Of a stretch of DNA of 46,927 nt, positions 24,706 through 33,767 are shown one piece after another. The stretch comes from Lishizhenia tianjinensis (lineage in GTDB: Bacteria; Bacteroidota; Bacteroidia; Flavobacteriales_D; Crocinitomicaceae). Below the pieces are notes generated by a model, which had not been told where the DNA came from, did no database searches, and saw only the letters and a program-made list of their open reading frames with translations. The stretch covers positions 1 to 46,927 of the forward strand of contig CALQIX020000027.1 of the NCBI GenBank assembly GCA_943330745.2, given 5' to 3'. Each line of letters starts with the position of its first letter. Position 1 is the first letter of the stretch. The translations under genes and the position numbers were made by a program.

Positions 24706-27114
24706 ATGAAAAAGTCAATGTTGACCTTTATAGGTCTTATAATGGGTTTTGTGTATTCCCTAAATGCACAACAAACGGTTCAGTTTTACGATGAAGATAC
24801 CTGGCAGCCAATAGCTGGGGTGGAAGTTCAAATGGGACTTAATTTGTTTTTATCTGACCAAAATGGAAAGATATCAATCAATGAGGTTTTTTCTTCTTCA
24901 ATGATTTCCATTTCTCATCCCGATTACGAGTCTATGATATTGTCTTATTCTATTTTCATGGATAAAAATTACAAAATTGGTCTTAAATCAAATGCCAATA
25001 CTTTTGATGAAACCGTTATCTCAGCATCTAAAGTGGAAGAAAAAAAGAAAGATGTTGCACAGAAAATTCAAGTATTGAAGAGTTCTGAATTGCAATTTCA
25101 AAATCAAAGTTCCATGGCTGATGTGATGTCAAATTCCGGGAATGTATTTGTACAAAAAAGCCAATTGGGTGGAGGTAGTCCAATCATTCGAGGGTTCGAA
25201 ACCAATAAAGTATTAATGGTTGTGGACGGAATACGCATGAACAATGCAATTTATCGCGGGGGGCATTTACAAAATATCATTACTTTGGATAATTCAATGA
25301 TGGATCGTGTTGAAGTAGTTTTTGGACCTGGATCAGTAGTCTACGGTTCAGATGCTATTGGTGGGGTTATGTCCTTCACAACTAAAAATCCAACATTAAG
25401 TTCAACGGATGATATTCTTGTTAAAGGAGGTGCCTATACGCGCTATTTTTCAGCAGCCAATGGATTTGCCGCAAATGCAAATGTTTCTGTGGGTTCAAAG
25501 CGATTTGCATCGTTAACGTCATTCACGTATTCCAATTATGGTGATCTTCGTCAAGGTGCTGTTAGAAGTCCATTTGTAGGAAATTTTGGATCTAGACCTT
25601 GGTATGTCGAGCGCACAAACGGAGTAGATTCTATGATGGTCAATGCGGATACGAATCTTCAAGTTGGTTCTGGATACACACAATATGATATTTTGCAAAA
25701 ATTTACCTTTAAGCAAAATGATTGGATGGCGCATAAATTAAATTTCCAATTATCCAATTCAAGCAATATTGATCGTTATGATAGATTGACTCTTATGAGC
25801 GGTAGTAAACCAAAATTTGCAGAATGGTATTATGGTCCACAATTTAGAATGTTAGCAGCTTATACATTAGAATTAACAAATAAAAATAAATTCTATGACA
25901 ATGCTCGGATCATTTTGGGTTATCAGTCTATTGAAGAAAGTCGTATGGATCGTAGATTCAAAAAAGACTTCTTAAATCATAGAATTGAAAAACTGGATAT
26001 TTTCACGTTTAATGCTGATTTCTCAAAGAAAGTAGCGAAGCATGAAATAAGATATGGCATGGATGCTTATTTGAACAAGGTTAACTCAACTGCATATACA
26101 GAAAACATTGTAGTTGATACAACAGGGACATTGGATACCCGATATCCTGATGGTGGGTCATCCATGAATTCCATCGCGGCTTATGCAACACATACCTGGG
26201 AGATTACAGATAAATTGATTTTAAATGACGGACTTCGTTTTTCACAAGTTGGTCTTTCTGCAAAATTCAATGATAAAACGTTCTTTCCATTTCCTTTTAA
26301 TTCAATAAATCAAAATCATTCTGCATTGAATGGCAATATCGGATTGATTTATATGCCTACTTCAAAATGGAGATTTACAGCAACAGGTTCAACTGGATTT
26401 AGAGCACCAAATGTTGATGATTTAACAAAAGTATTTGAATCTGTACCGGGTAATGTTGTTGTTCCAAACCCAACGTTAAAATCTGAATATTCATATAGTG
26501 CAGAAATTGGAATTAACCACTTGTTTGCAAAATCAATTAATATTGGTTTGAATGGTTATTATACTTTGTTACAAAATGCTTTAACTGTTCAAAATTCATT
26601 GTATAATGGTCAAGACTCAATAATCTATGATGGATCTTTAAGTCAAGTAATGACAACAACCAATGCTGGACAAGCAAATGTAATGGGTGTTGAAGCTTTT
26701 GTGAGTGGGAAATTAGGGGAATATTTTTCCATTTTAGCTACTGTTAATTATACGCGTGGAAGAATAAAAACAGATTCTATTCCTTACCCGTTGGATCATA
26801 TTCCGCCAGTTTTTGGTAAAGTAAGTTTAACTTATCAGGCACAAAAATTTAAAGCAGAATTTTTCACTAACTATTCAGGTTGGAAACGAATCGCAGATTA
26901 CAATTTGATAGGTGAAGATAATTATTCCTATGCATTGCCTCAAGGAATGCCCGGATGGTTTACATTAAACCTAAGAGCAGGTTATAATATCAATAAAAAC
27001 CTTGCGATTCAGGCGGCTTGTGAGAATATCTTGGATCAAAACTACCGTAATTTTGCATCTAACATTTCAGCTCCAGGAAGAAATTTCATTCTTACTTTGA
27101 GAGGGAATTTTTAA
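24706..27114 (+). CDS. TonB-dependent outer-membrane receptor, haem-receptor-like
   Basis: 802 residues. Signal peptide about 1-21 (ending LNAQ), carboxypeptidase-regulatory-like domain to about 100, plug domain from about 105 (I-I-R-G-F-E-T-N-K-V-L-M-V-V-D-G-I-R-M-N-N-A-I-Y-R written in parts: RGFETNKV, VVDGIRMNN, RGGHLQN), then V-E-V-V-F-G-P-G-S-V-V-Y-G-S-D-A-I-G-G-V, and a 22-strand barrel ending L-T-L-R-G-N-F with terminal Phe. The plug resembles haem/haemoglobin receptors, as do the F-R-A-P (near 565) and N-P-T-L motifs, but no His lies between those two motifs, where haem receptors usually have one. The substrate is therefore uncertain: haem, another metal complex or a cofactor. A strong terminator follows at 27133. 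Confidence 0.9.
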   Translation: MKKSMLTFIGLIMGFVYSLNAQQTVQFYDEDTWQPIAGVEVQMGLNLFLSDQNGKISINEVFSSSMISISHPDYESMILSYSIFMDKNYKIGLKSNANTFDETVISASKVEEKKKDVAQKIQVLKSSELQFQNQSSMADVMSNSGNVFVQKSQLGGGSPIIRGFETNKVLMVVDGIRMNNAIYRGGHLQNIITLDNSMMDRVEVVFGPGSVVYGSDAIGGVMSFTTKNPTLSSTDDILVKGGAYTRYFSAANGFAANANVSVGSKRFASLTSFTYSNYGDLRQGAVRSPFVGNFGSRPWYVERTNGVDSMMVNADTNLQVGSGYTQYDILQKFTFKQNDWMAHKLNFQLSNSSNIDRYDRLTLMSGSKPKFAEWYYGPQFRMLAAYTLELTNKNKFYDNARIILGYQSIEESRMDRRFKKDFLNHRIEKLDIFTFNADFSKKVAKHEIRYGMDAYLNKVNSTAYTENIVVDTTGTLDTRYPDGGSSMNSIAAYATHTWEITDKLILNDGLRFSQVGLSAKFNDKTFFPFPFNSINQNHSALNGNIGLIYMPTSKWRFTATGSTGFRAPNVDDLTKVFESVPGNVVVPNPTLKSEYSYSAEIGINHLFAKSINIGLNGYYTLLQNALTVQNSLYNGQDSIIYDGSLSQVMTTTNAGQANVMGVEAFVSGKLGEYFSILATVNYTRGRIKTDSIPYPLDHIPPVFGKVSLTYQAQKFKAEFFTNYSGWKRIADYNLIGEDNYSYALPQGMPGWFTLNLRAGYNINKNLAIQAACENILDQNYRNFASNISAPGRNFILTLRGNF

Positions 27115-27132
27115 AAGTTTAGTTACCATTAG

Positions 27133-27165
27133 AAAGGAGTACTTGGCAACAAGTGCTCCTTTTTT
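27133..27165 (+). terminator. Rho-independent terminator after the TonB receptor gene
   Basis: A 13-base-pair stem (AAAGGAGTACTTG, 27133-27145, with CAAGTGCTCCTTT, 27150-27162; one G-T pair) with tetraloop GCAA, followed by further T. The strongest hairpin noticed in the window. Confidence 0.9.
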
Positions 27166-27223
27166 AGTTTAATAGACTTCGTTAGTCTATAGAAAAAGAG
27201 GGTTGATTTATATTCAGATATCT

Positions 27224-28200
27224 TTAATCTTCAAATATCTGTAAATCAAATAGATGGATGGAATTGGTGAAAGTGGTAGCAACCAGCCTTTCTTTAAAAA
27301 TAGTTAGGGATAAATAATTCTGATTATTAATATTTGTCCATCTCATACCACCATCCAAGGAATAATCCAATCCATTTGTACCGCAGGTAAAGAGGAGGTT
27401 TTTATGTGCAATTATGCATGAGCGATATCCCAAAGGACGTTTAATGGGCTCTACCCATGACTTACCGCCGTTTGTTGAAATAAAACAAGTCAATAGACTA
27501 TCATTAGGAAGTTTATAATCACCACCTACTGCAATAAAATGCTCTTTCCCGAAACAAGTAATGGAGAATGGACCTGAGCTTTCAGATGCAGGAAATGGAA
27601 TAGGGGAGTCCTTCCATGAATCCCCATGATTTGATGAAATAAAAATACGTGATTTCAAACCTCCCGAAACAAACATAAATGTGGAATCATTCAAACAATG
27701 AACAGTTGAACCGCTTGCAGCAAATCCAGCCTCACCTTTTTCCGCATGAATCTTGCCTAAGCAAGGACTCCAATTTTTTCCGTTATTTATTGTGAAAAAT
27801 AATGAAAAGGTATCGTTTATCGGATCGCCCATCATAAAACCACTCTTTCCATAGAAATCCATTCCATCGAGGAATACGGAATCAAAGTCATGTCGTTGAT
27901 TGGCACTTAAATTAATAATAAGTCCAGAATCTCCACTTTGCATAGTAAGAATTTGATGGTTGACCAATTCAATGTCTCTTAATTCACCTCCTGTATTATC
28001 GAAATTGTTAATTGAATTGATTTCTTTGTTTTTGGGTTGATTTTAAACACCTTGCCATCATTAGTAGAAACATAAATAAATGATTTATCAGCTGTAATTC
28101 CGCGCGCATGGCAATTTTTAGTGGTATATACAATTTCCTCCAACGCTTGAGCACGTAGAATAGAGGGGAAGATAAAGAGTAGTAAGATAAGTGTTTTCAT
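27224..28200 (-). pseudogene. BNR/sortilin-type beta-propeller protein, broken by a frameshift
   Basis: Two minus-strand frames make one protein. 27979-28200 gives a signal peptide (M-K-T-L-I-L-L-L-F-I-F-P-S-I-L-R-A-Q) and the first propeller strand; 27224 to about 28015 gives the rest in the next frame, with repeated asp-box-like motifs (I-N-N-G-K-N-W, S-N-H-G-D-S-W, T-N-G-G-K-S-W, L-D-G-G-M-R-W). Reading the second frame upstream restores the conserved-looking I-N-N-F-D-N-T-G-G-E-L-R-D-I-E-L, so a single-base deletion lies around 28005-28020. The intact protein would be about 325 residues, exported, of a family annotated as photosystem-II-assembly-like or oxidoreductase. It sits just after the ompA terminator with no promoter of its own seen, consistent with decay; a sequencing error is the alternative. 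Confidence 0.8.
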
Positions 28201-28203
28201 AGA

Positions 28204-28232
28204 ATAAAAAAAGCCGCTTTAGAAGCGGCTTT
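28204..28232 (-). terminator. Terminator of the hemE-ompA operon
   Basis: Near-perfect hairpin AAGCCGCTT (28211-28219) with AAGCGGCTT (28223-28231), three-base loop, followed on the minus strand by a run of T (A-run 28205-28212 on plus, one base interrupted). Placed 19 bases after the ompA stop and directly before the pseudogene start. Confidence 0.88.
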
Positions 28233-28250
28233 AAATTGAGTTATCGGTAA

Positions 28251-29633
28251 TTATTTAATAATAAATTGAACGCGTCTGTTTTTCGCCCAATCGATTTCTT
28301 TTTCCTCAGCATCACCAGAAACAAAATCACTTTCTTCTTTTATTCCTTTGAAATCTACAGTGATTGCGTTTGTAACACCTAATTTTTTAAGTTGGTCAGC
28401 AACCGATGTAGCACGTTTTTTATCAATTTCTTTGAATGCTGGCGTGATTTCACTTAAATTTGTTTCCATGGTATCTGCATGACCTACAACAATTATTGTC
28501 AACCCAGAATTTGCTTTCAAAATTCTGGCAACTTCATCAATTGTGTTATTTGCTTCTGTCGTAAGATCACTTTTCCCTGCACCGAAGAAAACAGCATATG
28601 TTTCAATCTTCTGTTTTGGAGTCATTTTCTCTTCGATTATGAATTCTTTTTGGAAAGTCAGATCAGAATAGCCTTTATCCATATCTTTTCCACCACATTT
28701 ACAAGGTTCAATCGCAACATATTTTTTCTCAAATTCATTTTTTTCTACAATTTCATCTTCTGATAAATCTTCATCATTTTTCATAAGATTTGACAAATTA
28801 TTAGCCAATAAGTATGCCTCGAAAGTTGGGAAATATTCACGAACAACTACATTATCAATAAAATAATAAGCCGATTGTAAAGCGGTTGCTTTCGCGTTTT
28901 TTGATTTTTTGAATGCTTCGTTTTTAGTTTTATTGTTAGAAGCAAAATTACCTAGAGAAATATATTGTTCTCCTCCTTTCGCTTCGTAAGTGCCACATAT
29001 TTTATGCCAACCGTTCGCTGAATTAAAAACTTTTGTTTCATTATCCGGATGTAAGATGTCGGCAACTCCTTTGAAAAGATTTTTGTCTTTTGATTCTTCA
29101 GGACGTTTCATGTCAAATTTTGCACCTATATTATTCGTTGCATATTTAGAACCCTCAGCTAAAGAGACATAATATTCAACACAATACAACTTCTTTTTCG
29201 TCAATTTAGTATTCAATTCACCGGTTAAATACGAGCGCTCGTTTTGTTTTTTTCCAGTAACATAAACATGAATCCCAGCATAGTTGTCACCATAGGTCGG
29301 TGTAGGCTCTTCTTTTCCATATTTACTTTGAGGTACTGTTATTCCAGTTTCAATATCAGTAACATCAGATCGATACGCATCAGCTTTCACACCAGTGGCT
29401 GAATACCACCCATCAATATAATCAATCCCCCCTAGCTTTTTTGGTTTTTTTCCAGGTGATTTTAAATTCTCGAAACTTCCATTTCGAACAAAATTTCCGT
29501 CAGTATTGGTTTCTTCTGATTTGTTGTCTTTCTTCTTTTGTCCAAAAACAGGATTACTGAAAGAAACAAGTCCAACTAACGCCACAGAGGAAATCCCCCA
29601 TGTTAGTGTTGAATTTAGATTAATTGATTTCAT
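28251..29633 (-). CDS. OmpA-family outer-membrane protein with N-terminal carbohydrate-binding-like domain
   Basis: 460 residues with a signal peptide (about 1-31, ending PVFGQ). N-terminal beta-sandwich of the kind found in flavobacterial OmpA proteins (F-V-R-N-G-S-F-E, then Y-I-D-G-W-Y-S-A-T-G, T-Y-G-D-N-Y-A-G-I-H-V-Y), a linker with C-K-C-G, and a C-terminal OmpA peptidoglycan-binding domain (about 345-460: V-F-F-G-A-G-K-S-D-L, V-V-G-H-A-D-T-M, N-R-R-V-Q-F). Anchors the outer membrane to peptidoglycan. Its ATG lies 14 bases inside the end of hemE, so it is translated from the same message; nothing functional connects the two enzymes. Confidence 0.92.
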   Translation of the reverse strand: MKSINLNSTLTWGISSVALVGLVSFSNPVFGQKKKDNKSEETNTDGNFVRNGSFENLKSPGKKPKKLGGIDYIDGWYSATGVKADAYRSDVTDIETGITVPQSKYGKEEPTPTYGDNYAGIHVYVTGKKQNERSYLTGELNTKLTKKKLYCVEYYVSLAEGSKYATNNIGAKFDMKRPEESKDKNLFKGVADILHPDNETKVFNSANGWHKICGTYEAKGGEQYISLGNFASNNKTKNEAFKKSKNAKATALQSAYYFIDNVVVREYFPTFEAYLLANNLSNLMKNDEDLSEDEIVEKNEFEKKYVAIEPCKCGGKDMDKGYSDLTFQKEFIIEEKMTPKQKIETYAVFFGAGKSDLTTEANNTIDEVARILKANSGLTIIVVGHADTMETNLSEITPAFKEIDKKRATSVADQLKKLGVTNAITVDFKGIKEESDFVSGDAEEKEIDWAKNRRVQFIIK

Positions 29634-30648
29634 GGTTTTTAACTGTATTTATAAACGTTTTTACTTTTTCAAAGTCAGTATCTGGATAAATTCCGTGGCC
29701 TAAGTTAACAATATGTCGTTTACTTTTAAACGAACTAAGCATTTTTTTTGTTTCGAGTTCAATATTTTGGTGCGTTCCATAAAGCACACATGGATCTAGG
29801 TTCCCTTGTAATGTTTTTGTTTCATTCACCAATTCTCTTGTCGAATTAACATCCATATTCCAATCCAAACCGAGTGTGTTACAATTCAACTTGGCTAAAT
29901 CAGGTAAAGATGCAATGGCTCCTTTTGCGAAAATTGTAATTGGAATTTCAGTAATCGCATTACAAATCTTGGTAAGGTATGGCAAACAAAATTCTTGGTA
30001 TTGAGCGCGTGATAATATCCCGGCCCATGAATCAAAAACTTGCACTAAATCTGCTCCGTGTTTCATTTGTAATTTTAAGTACTCGATTGTTACATCGGTA
30101 ATCTGGCCTAGCAAGTTATGAGCCAAAACTGGATCTGTATATAATATCTTGCGTGATTCAGAAAAAGTTTTTGAGCCTTTACCTTCTACCATGTAACAAA
30201 AAATGGTCCATGGCGCCCCTGCAAAACCAATCAATGGCACGCGACCATCAAGTGTCTTTTTCGTTAAGGAAATTGCTTCTAAGACGTAACTTAATCTATC
30301 TGCAACATCAATATCACTTGAGACTATCGCTAAATCTTCGTTTGAACGAATCGTTTTTTCAAACCACGGGCCTTTTTGCTCAATCATTTCGTAATCTAAA
30401 CCCATTGCTTCAGGAACAACAAGAATATCGGAAAAAATGATGGCAGCATCAACACCTAAAATATCAACAGGTTGAAGTGTAACTTCACAACATAATTCAG
30501 GGTTTTTAACGAGTGATTTAAAGTCTTTTACTGAAGACCTTACGGCTCTATATTCAGGGAGAATTCTACCTGCTTGCCGCATAATCCAAACCGGATAACG
30601 ATCAATTGATTCGCCTTTGGCAGCTCTAATTAATAAGTCATTTTTCAT
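29620..30648 (-). CDS. hemE: Uroporphyrinogen decarboxylase
   Basis: 342 residues from the ATG at 30648 (M-K-N-D-L-L-I-R-A-A-K-G). The frame extends to 30669, but a TATCTTTG -7 box (30664-30657) lies inside the extension, and the family starts at about this Met. Signatures: P-V-W-I-M-R-Q-A-G-R-I-L-P-E-Y-R, I-I-F-S-D-I-L, G-F-A-G-A-P-W-T and V-Q-V-F-D-S-W-A-G, then G-H-G-I-Y-P-D-T. Catalyses four decarboxylations from uroporphyrinogen III to coproporphyrinogen III in haem synthesis, cytoplasm. First gene of a two-gene operon with ompA. Its haem role may be relevant to the nearby TonB receptor, which resembles haem receptors, but the genes are on separate transcripts. Confidence 0.95.
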   Translation of the reverse strand: MKNDLLIRAAKGESIDRYPVWIMRQAGRILPEYRAVRSSVKDFKSLVKNPELCCEVTLQPVDILGVDAAIIFSDILVVPEAMGLDYEMIEQKGPWFEKTIRSNEDLAIVSSDIDVADRLSYVLEAISLTKKTLDGRVPLIGFAGAPWTIFCYMVEGKGSKTFSESRKILYTDPVLAHNLLGQITDVTIEYLKLQMKHGADLVQVFDSWAGILSRAQYQEFCLPYLTKICNAITEIPITIFAKGAIASLPDLAKLNCNTLGLDWNMDVNSTRELVNETKTLQGNLDPCVLYGTHQNIELETKKMLSSFKSKRHIVNLGHGIYPDTDFEKVKTFINTVKNHEIN

Positions 30649-30656
30649 TTTCAAGA

Positions 30657-30704
30657 CAAAGATATACAAATCGTTGTTTTTACAAGGGTCAAAGTTTACT
30701 TTTG
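30657..30704. promoter_or_regulatory. Bidirectional promoter between hemE and the PAP2 gene
   Basis: Plus strand: TTG (30674-30676), 20 bases, TACTTTTG (30697-30704), then ATG at 30709 after four bases. Minus strand: TATCTTTG (30664-30657) ending eight bases before the hemE ATG. The gap between the two start codons is only 60 bases and the elements partly interleave. Confidence 0.65.
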
Positions 30705-30708
30705 TAGT

Positions 30709-31338
30709 ATGAAATATTGGAATTCGATCTCCTTATCATCAAAAACGTACATGCTTTCATTCATTTTTGTTTGGCTACTTCTACTCATATGCACCATATC
30801 CATTCCAAAATTTGAAATTCATCAGGCCTTAAATCGTTATCATGATTACGTTCTTGATTTCGTTTTTTCAACTCTAACTTTCTTAGGTGATGGTATTTTT
30901 GCAGTACTTGTATCGTTTATTTTCTTTTTTTTCGATAAAAAGAAAGGAGTATTTATTCTTTCAACCTTTCTTATTTCTTCTTTGTTGGCTCAATTATTAA
31001 AGAATTTTGTTTTTGATGATTTTATGCGTCCGTATCATTATATTCAATCGGGAGTCCTTCATGTTCCAATTGTTTCAGGTATAAAAATGCACGCTAGTCA
31101 TAGCTTTCCTTCAGGACATACAACTACTATTTTTGCTTTAACAGCGGCATTTAGCTTATTCTATCAATCAAAAAAAATAGGGGCCTCTCTTTTTGTTATT
31201 GCTTTTTTTGTCGGTTTTTCCCGTATCTATTTATCCCAACATTTTTTAGAAGATACCCTTGCCGGCAGTATTCTTGGAGTGACCACAAGTTTTGTTATCC
31301 ACCCCATTTTGATGAAAAATAGGTCCTTTATCAAATAA
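30709..31338 (+). CDS. PAP2-family membrane phosphatase
   Basis: 209 residues, about six transmembrane helices. Acid-phosphatase motifs: C1 K-N-F-V-F-D-D-F-M-R-P (K-x8-R-P, slightly longer spacing than the usual K-x6-R-P), C2 F-P-S-G-H-T, C3 S-R-I-Y-L-S-Q-H-F-L-E-D. Acts at the membrane on a lipid phosphate or pyrophosphate: undecaprenyl pyrophosphate, lipid A 1-phosphate or phosphatidylglycerophosphate are all possible. Single gene facing away from hemE; the start ATG follows a -7 box by four bases. Confidence 0.88.
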   Translation: MKYWNSISLSSKTYMLSFIFVWLLLLICTISIPKFEIHQALNRYHDYVLDFVFSTLTFLGDGIFAVLVSFIFFFFDKKKGVFILSTFLISSLLAQLLKNFVFDDFMRPYHYIQSGVLHVPIVSGIKMHASHSFPSGHTTTIFALTAAFSLFYQSKKIGASLFVIAFFVGFSRIYLSQHFLEDTLAGSILGVTTSFVIHPILMKNRSFIK

Positions 31339-31349
31339 AACCATTGATA

Positions 31350-31383
31350 TTTGATACTCATTTCCAAAAGATTCCTATTTTTG
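31350..31383 (+). promoter_or_regulatory. Promoter of the DUF5606-oligoendopeptidase pair
   Basis: TTTG (31350-31353), 22 bases, TATTTTTG (31376-31383), followed by a leader of about 20 bases. Inside the leader is a three-codon open frame (ATG TAT TCA TGA, 31398-31409) whose stop overlaps the DUF5606 ATG. Confidence 0.6.
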
Positions 31384-31405
31384 AACCTTAATAAAAAATG
31401 TATTC

Positions 31406-31972
31406 ATGAATTTGAAAGGAATTATTTCTATCGCTGGTCGTCCAGGTTTATTTAAAATTGTAGCACAAGGAAAAAACTCTGTTATTGTTGAATCAATGAC
31501 TGATAAAAAAAGATTTCCTGCTCATGCTTCTGATAAAATCTCAGCACTTGAGGATATCTCAGTCTACACAACAGATGAAGATGTTAAGTTAATTGAGGTG
31601 TACAAAAAAATGTATGAATCTTTGAATGGAAATGCTGGATTATCCCACAAAGAAGATCCGAAAAAATTACGTGAATATGTAATTACATTTTTACCGAATT
31701 ACGACAGTGAGCGTGTTTACGATTCTGATGTACGCAAATTATTTCAGTGGTACAATACGTTAATAGCGGAGGGTTTATTAATTCCTGAAGTAGAAATTAC
31801 TGAAGCTGAAGAAGTTGCTCCTATTGAAACAAAGGCAAAAACTCCAAAAACCGTTAAGGAAGCAAAACCTGCAAAAGTTGCTAAAGCTCCTTCAACTCCA
31901 AAAGCCACGAATAAGTCTGCAGGTGCAAAAAAAGTTGCTACTGTTAAGACAGGTGGTGGACGCGGAAAATAA
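31406..31972 (+). CDS. DUF5606 protein with Lys/Ala-rich tail
   Basis: 188 residues. Conserved core at about 1-130 (M-N-L-K-G-I-I-S-I-A-G-R-P-G-L-F-K-I-V-A, and Y-V-I-T-F-L-P-N-Y-D-S-E-R-V-Y), matching the Bacteroidetes-specific DUF5606 family, of unknown function. After about 140 the sequence becomes Lys/Ala/Thr/Pro-rich and unstructured, ending G-G-G-R-G-K, the sort of tail that can bind nucleic acid or acidic surfaces. No signal peptide, so cytoplasmic. It lies 13 bases ahead of the oligoendopeptidase gene and probably shares its message. Confidence 0.85.
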   Translation: MNLKGIISIAGRPGLFKIVAQGKNSVIVESMTDKKRFPAHASDKISALEDISVYTTDEDVKLIEVYKKMYESLNGNAGLSHKEDPKKLREYVITFLPNYDSERVYDSDVRKLFQWYNTLIAEGLLIPEVEITEAEEVAPIETKAKTPKTVKEAKPAKVAKAPSTPKATNKSAGAKKVATVKTGGGRGK

Positions 31973-31985
31973 TATTTTTTAGGTT

Positions 31986-33704
31986 ATGGAACTGAAACGT
32001 GCTCAACGGTATTTTTTACCGAATAAATTTCTATTGACCAATTGGGAGGACATAGAACCTTTCTTTGCTTCATTGATTCAAGATCCCATTCAGTCAGTTG
32101 AGGAACTATCAAAATGGCTGAGGAATAGAAGCGAATTAGACGCTTTTTTAGAAGAAAATTTAGCGTGGCGTTACATTAAAATGACAATTGACACCCGGGA
32201 TGAGCAATTAACCCAAGATTATCACTATTTTGTAACAGAAATTCAACCCAAATTAGCGCCTTTAGACGATCAATTGAATAAGAAATTGATAGAAAGCCCT
32301 TTTCTTAGTGAAATTGAAAAAGACGAGGCTTACTTTATTTGTTTCAGAGCTGTGAAGACTGCTACACAGTTATTTCGGGAGGAAAATATTGACATTGAAG
32401 CAGAAATAAATGAAAAAAGTCAACTTTTTGGAAGTATTAGTGGAGCCCAAACAATAGAATTTAATGGAGAAGAGTTAACAATGCAAAAAGCTTCCTCGTT
32501 GTTGCGAGAGCCTAATGAAAGCTTGAGAAAAGAGGTTTTTGAAAAAATAAGTAATCGAAGAAAGCAAGATGTTGATCAACTCGATGAATTGTATTCTTTA
32601 CTTATTCTAAAACGGCATCAAGTTGCTTTGAATGCAGGATTCGATAATTTTAGAGATTATAAGTTTCAATCATTAGGACGATTTGATTACACAAAGGAAG
32701 ATTGTTTTGCTTTTCATGAAAGCATTGAGAAATGTATTGTGCCAATTGTTCGAAGTATTCAAGAAACTAAATTAAAATTGTTTGGCAAAAGTGCGTTTAA
32801 GCCTTGGGATACGGCTGTTGATCCAGAGGGTAAAGCTCCGCTAAAACCTTTCACAAATGGAGAAGAATTACTCGCAGGAACACAACGCATATTCGAAAAA
32901 ATCGACCCTTATTTTAAATCATGCATCGATTCACTGAAAGATATGAATCACTTGGACTTGGAATCTAAACCAGGAAAAGCACCGGGTGGATACAATTATC
33001 CGTTGTATGAAAGTGGTGCACCGTTTATTTTTATGAATGCCGTTGGAACCCATCGTGATGTAATTACTATGATTCATGAAGGAGGACACGCTGTTCATTC
33101 TTTTCTTTCCAATGAATTAGAATTATCCGCTTTTAAAAACCTACCATCTGAAGTGGCAGAATTAGCGTCGATGTCCATGGAATTATTGAGTATGAAGTAT
33201 TGGGATGAATTTTATTCAAACTCTGCCGATCAAAAAAGAGCTCAGAAAGAACATTTAGAGGATATTTTAGGGATTCTGCCTTGGATTGCTCAAATAGACG
33301 CTTTTCAACATTGGGTGTATGAAAATCCTTTTCATTCAATTGAAGATAGGAGGGATGCATGGAGAGGTTTATCTAAAAGATTTGGAACTGGTTTAACTGA
33401 TTGGTCAGGATACGAAGAGGTTGTTGAAACATCTTGGCAGCGTCAAATGCATTTGTTTGAAGTTCCATTCTATTATATTGAATATGGTATTGCTCAATTA
33501 GGCGCACTTGCTGTTTGGAAAAATAGTCAATTGAATTATTATAATGCAATTGAAGCATATAAAATGGCACTTACGGTTGGATACTCTAAATCAATTCCAA
33601 AAATCTATGCAGATGCAGGAATAACTTTTGACTTTTCATTAAATAATATTGCCAGCTTGGCAGATTTTGTTCGTGAAGAATTAAATAAAATGTCCGAAGA
33701 ATAG
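31986..33704 (+). CDS. M3-family oligoendopeptidase (PepF/thimet type)
   Basis: 572 residues, cytoplasmic (no signal). Zinc site M-I-H-E-G-G-H-A-V-H near residue 365 (HExxH) with a downstream E in E-V-A-E-L-A-S-M-S-M-E. The layout corresponds to oligoendopeptidase F, which degrades short peptides, typically 5-20 residues. It follows DUF5606 by 13 bases. The 3' side is convergent with the YkgJ-like gene. Start ATG at 31986; no competing start. Confidence 0.92.
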   Translation: MELKRAQRYFLPNKFLLTNWEDIEPFFASLIQDPIQSVEELSKWLRNRSELDAFLEENLAWRYIKMTIDTRDEQLTQDYHYFVTEIQPKLAPLDDQLNKKLIESPFLSEIEKDEAYFICFRAVKTATQLFREENIDIEAEINEKSQLFGSISGAQTIEFNGEELTMQKASSLLREPNESLRKEVFEKISNRRKQDVDQLDELYSLLILKRHQVALNAGFDNFRDYKFQSLGRFDYTKEDCFAFHESIEKCIVPIVRSIQETKLKLFGKSAFKPWDTAVDPEGKAPLKPFTNGEELLAGTQRIFEKIDPYFKSCIDSLKDMNHLDLESKPGKAPGGYNYPLYESGAPFIFMNAVGTHRDVITMIHEGGHAVHSFLSNELELSAFKNLPSEVAELASMSMELLSMKYWDEFYSNSADQKRAQKEHLEDILGILPWIAQIDAFQHWVYENPFHSIEDRRDAWRGLSKRFGTGLTDWSGYEEVVETSWQRQMHLFEVPFYYIEYGIAQLGALAVWKNSQLNYYNAIEAYKMALTVGYSKSIPKIYADAGITFDFSLNNIASLADFVREELNKMSEE

Positions 33705-33767
33705 TAAATTTCGTCAGCTAAGAAATCACCTTAAAAAAAAATAGATTTCCAACCACTAAAAATGAAA

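Noticed and set aside
27172..27190. Hairpin ATAGACT / AGTCTAT between convergent genes
   Set aside because: Short AT-rich stem with no T-run on either strand, so not called a terminator.
27224..27967. Independent 247-residue gene starting with TTG
   Set aside because: It has no signal peptide or promoter and continues upstream in frame into the lost middle of the BNR protein; it is the second half of a frameshifted gene.
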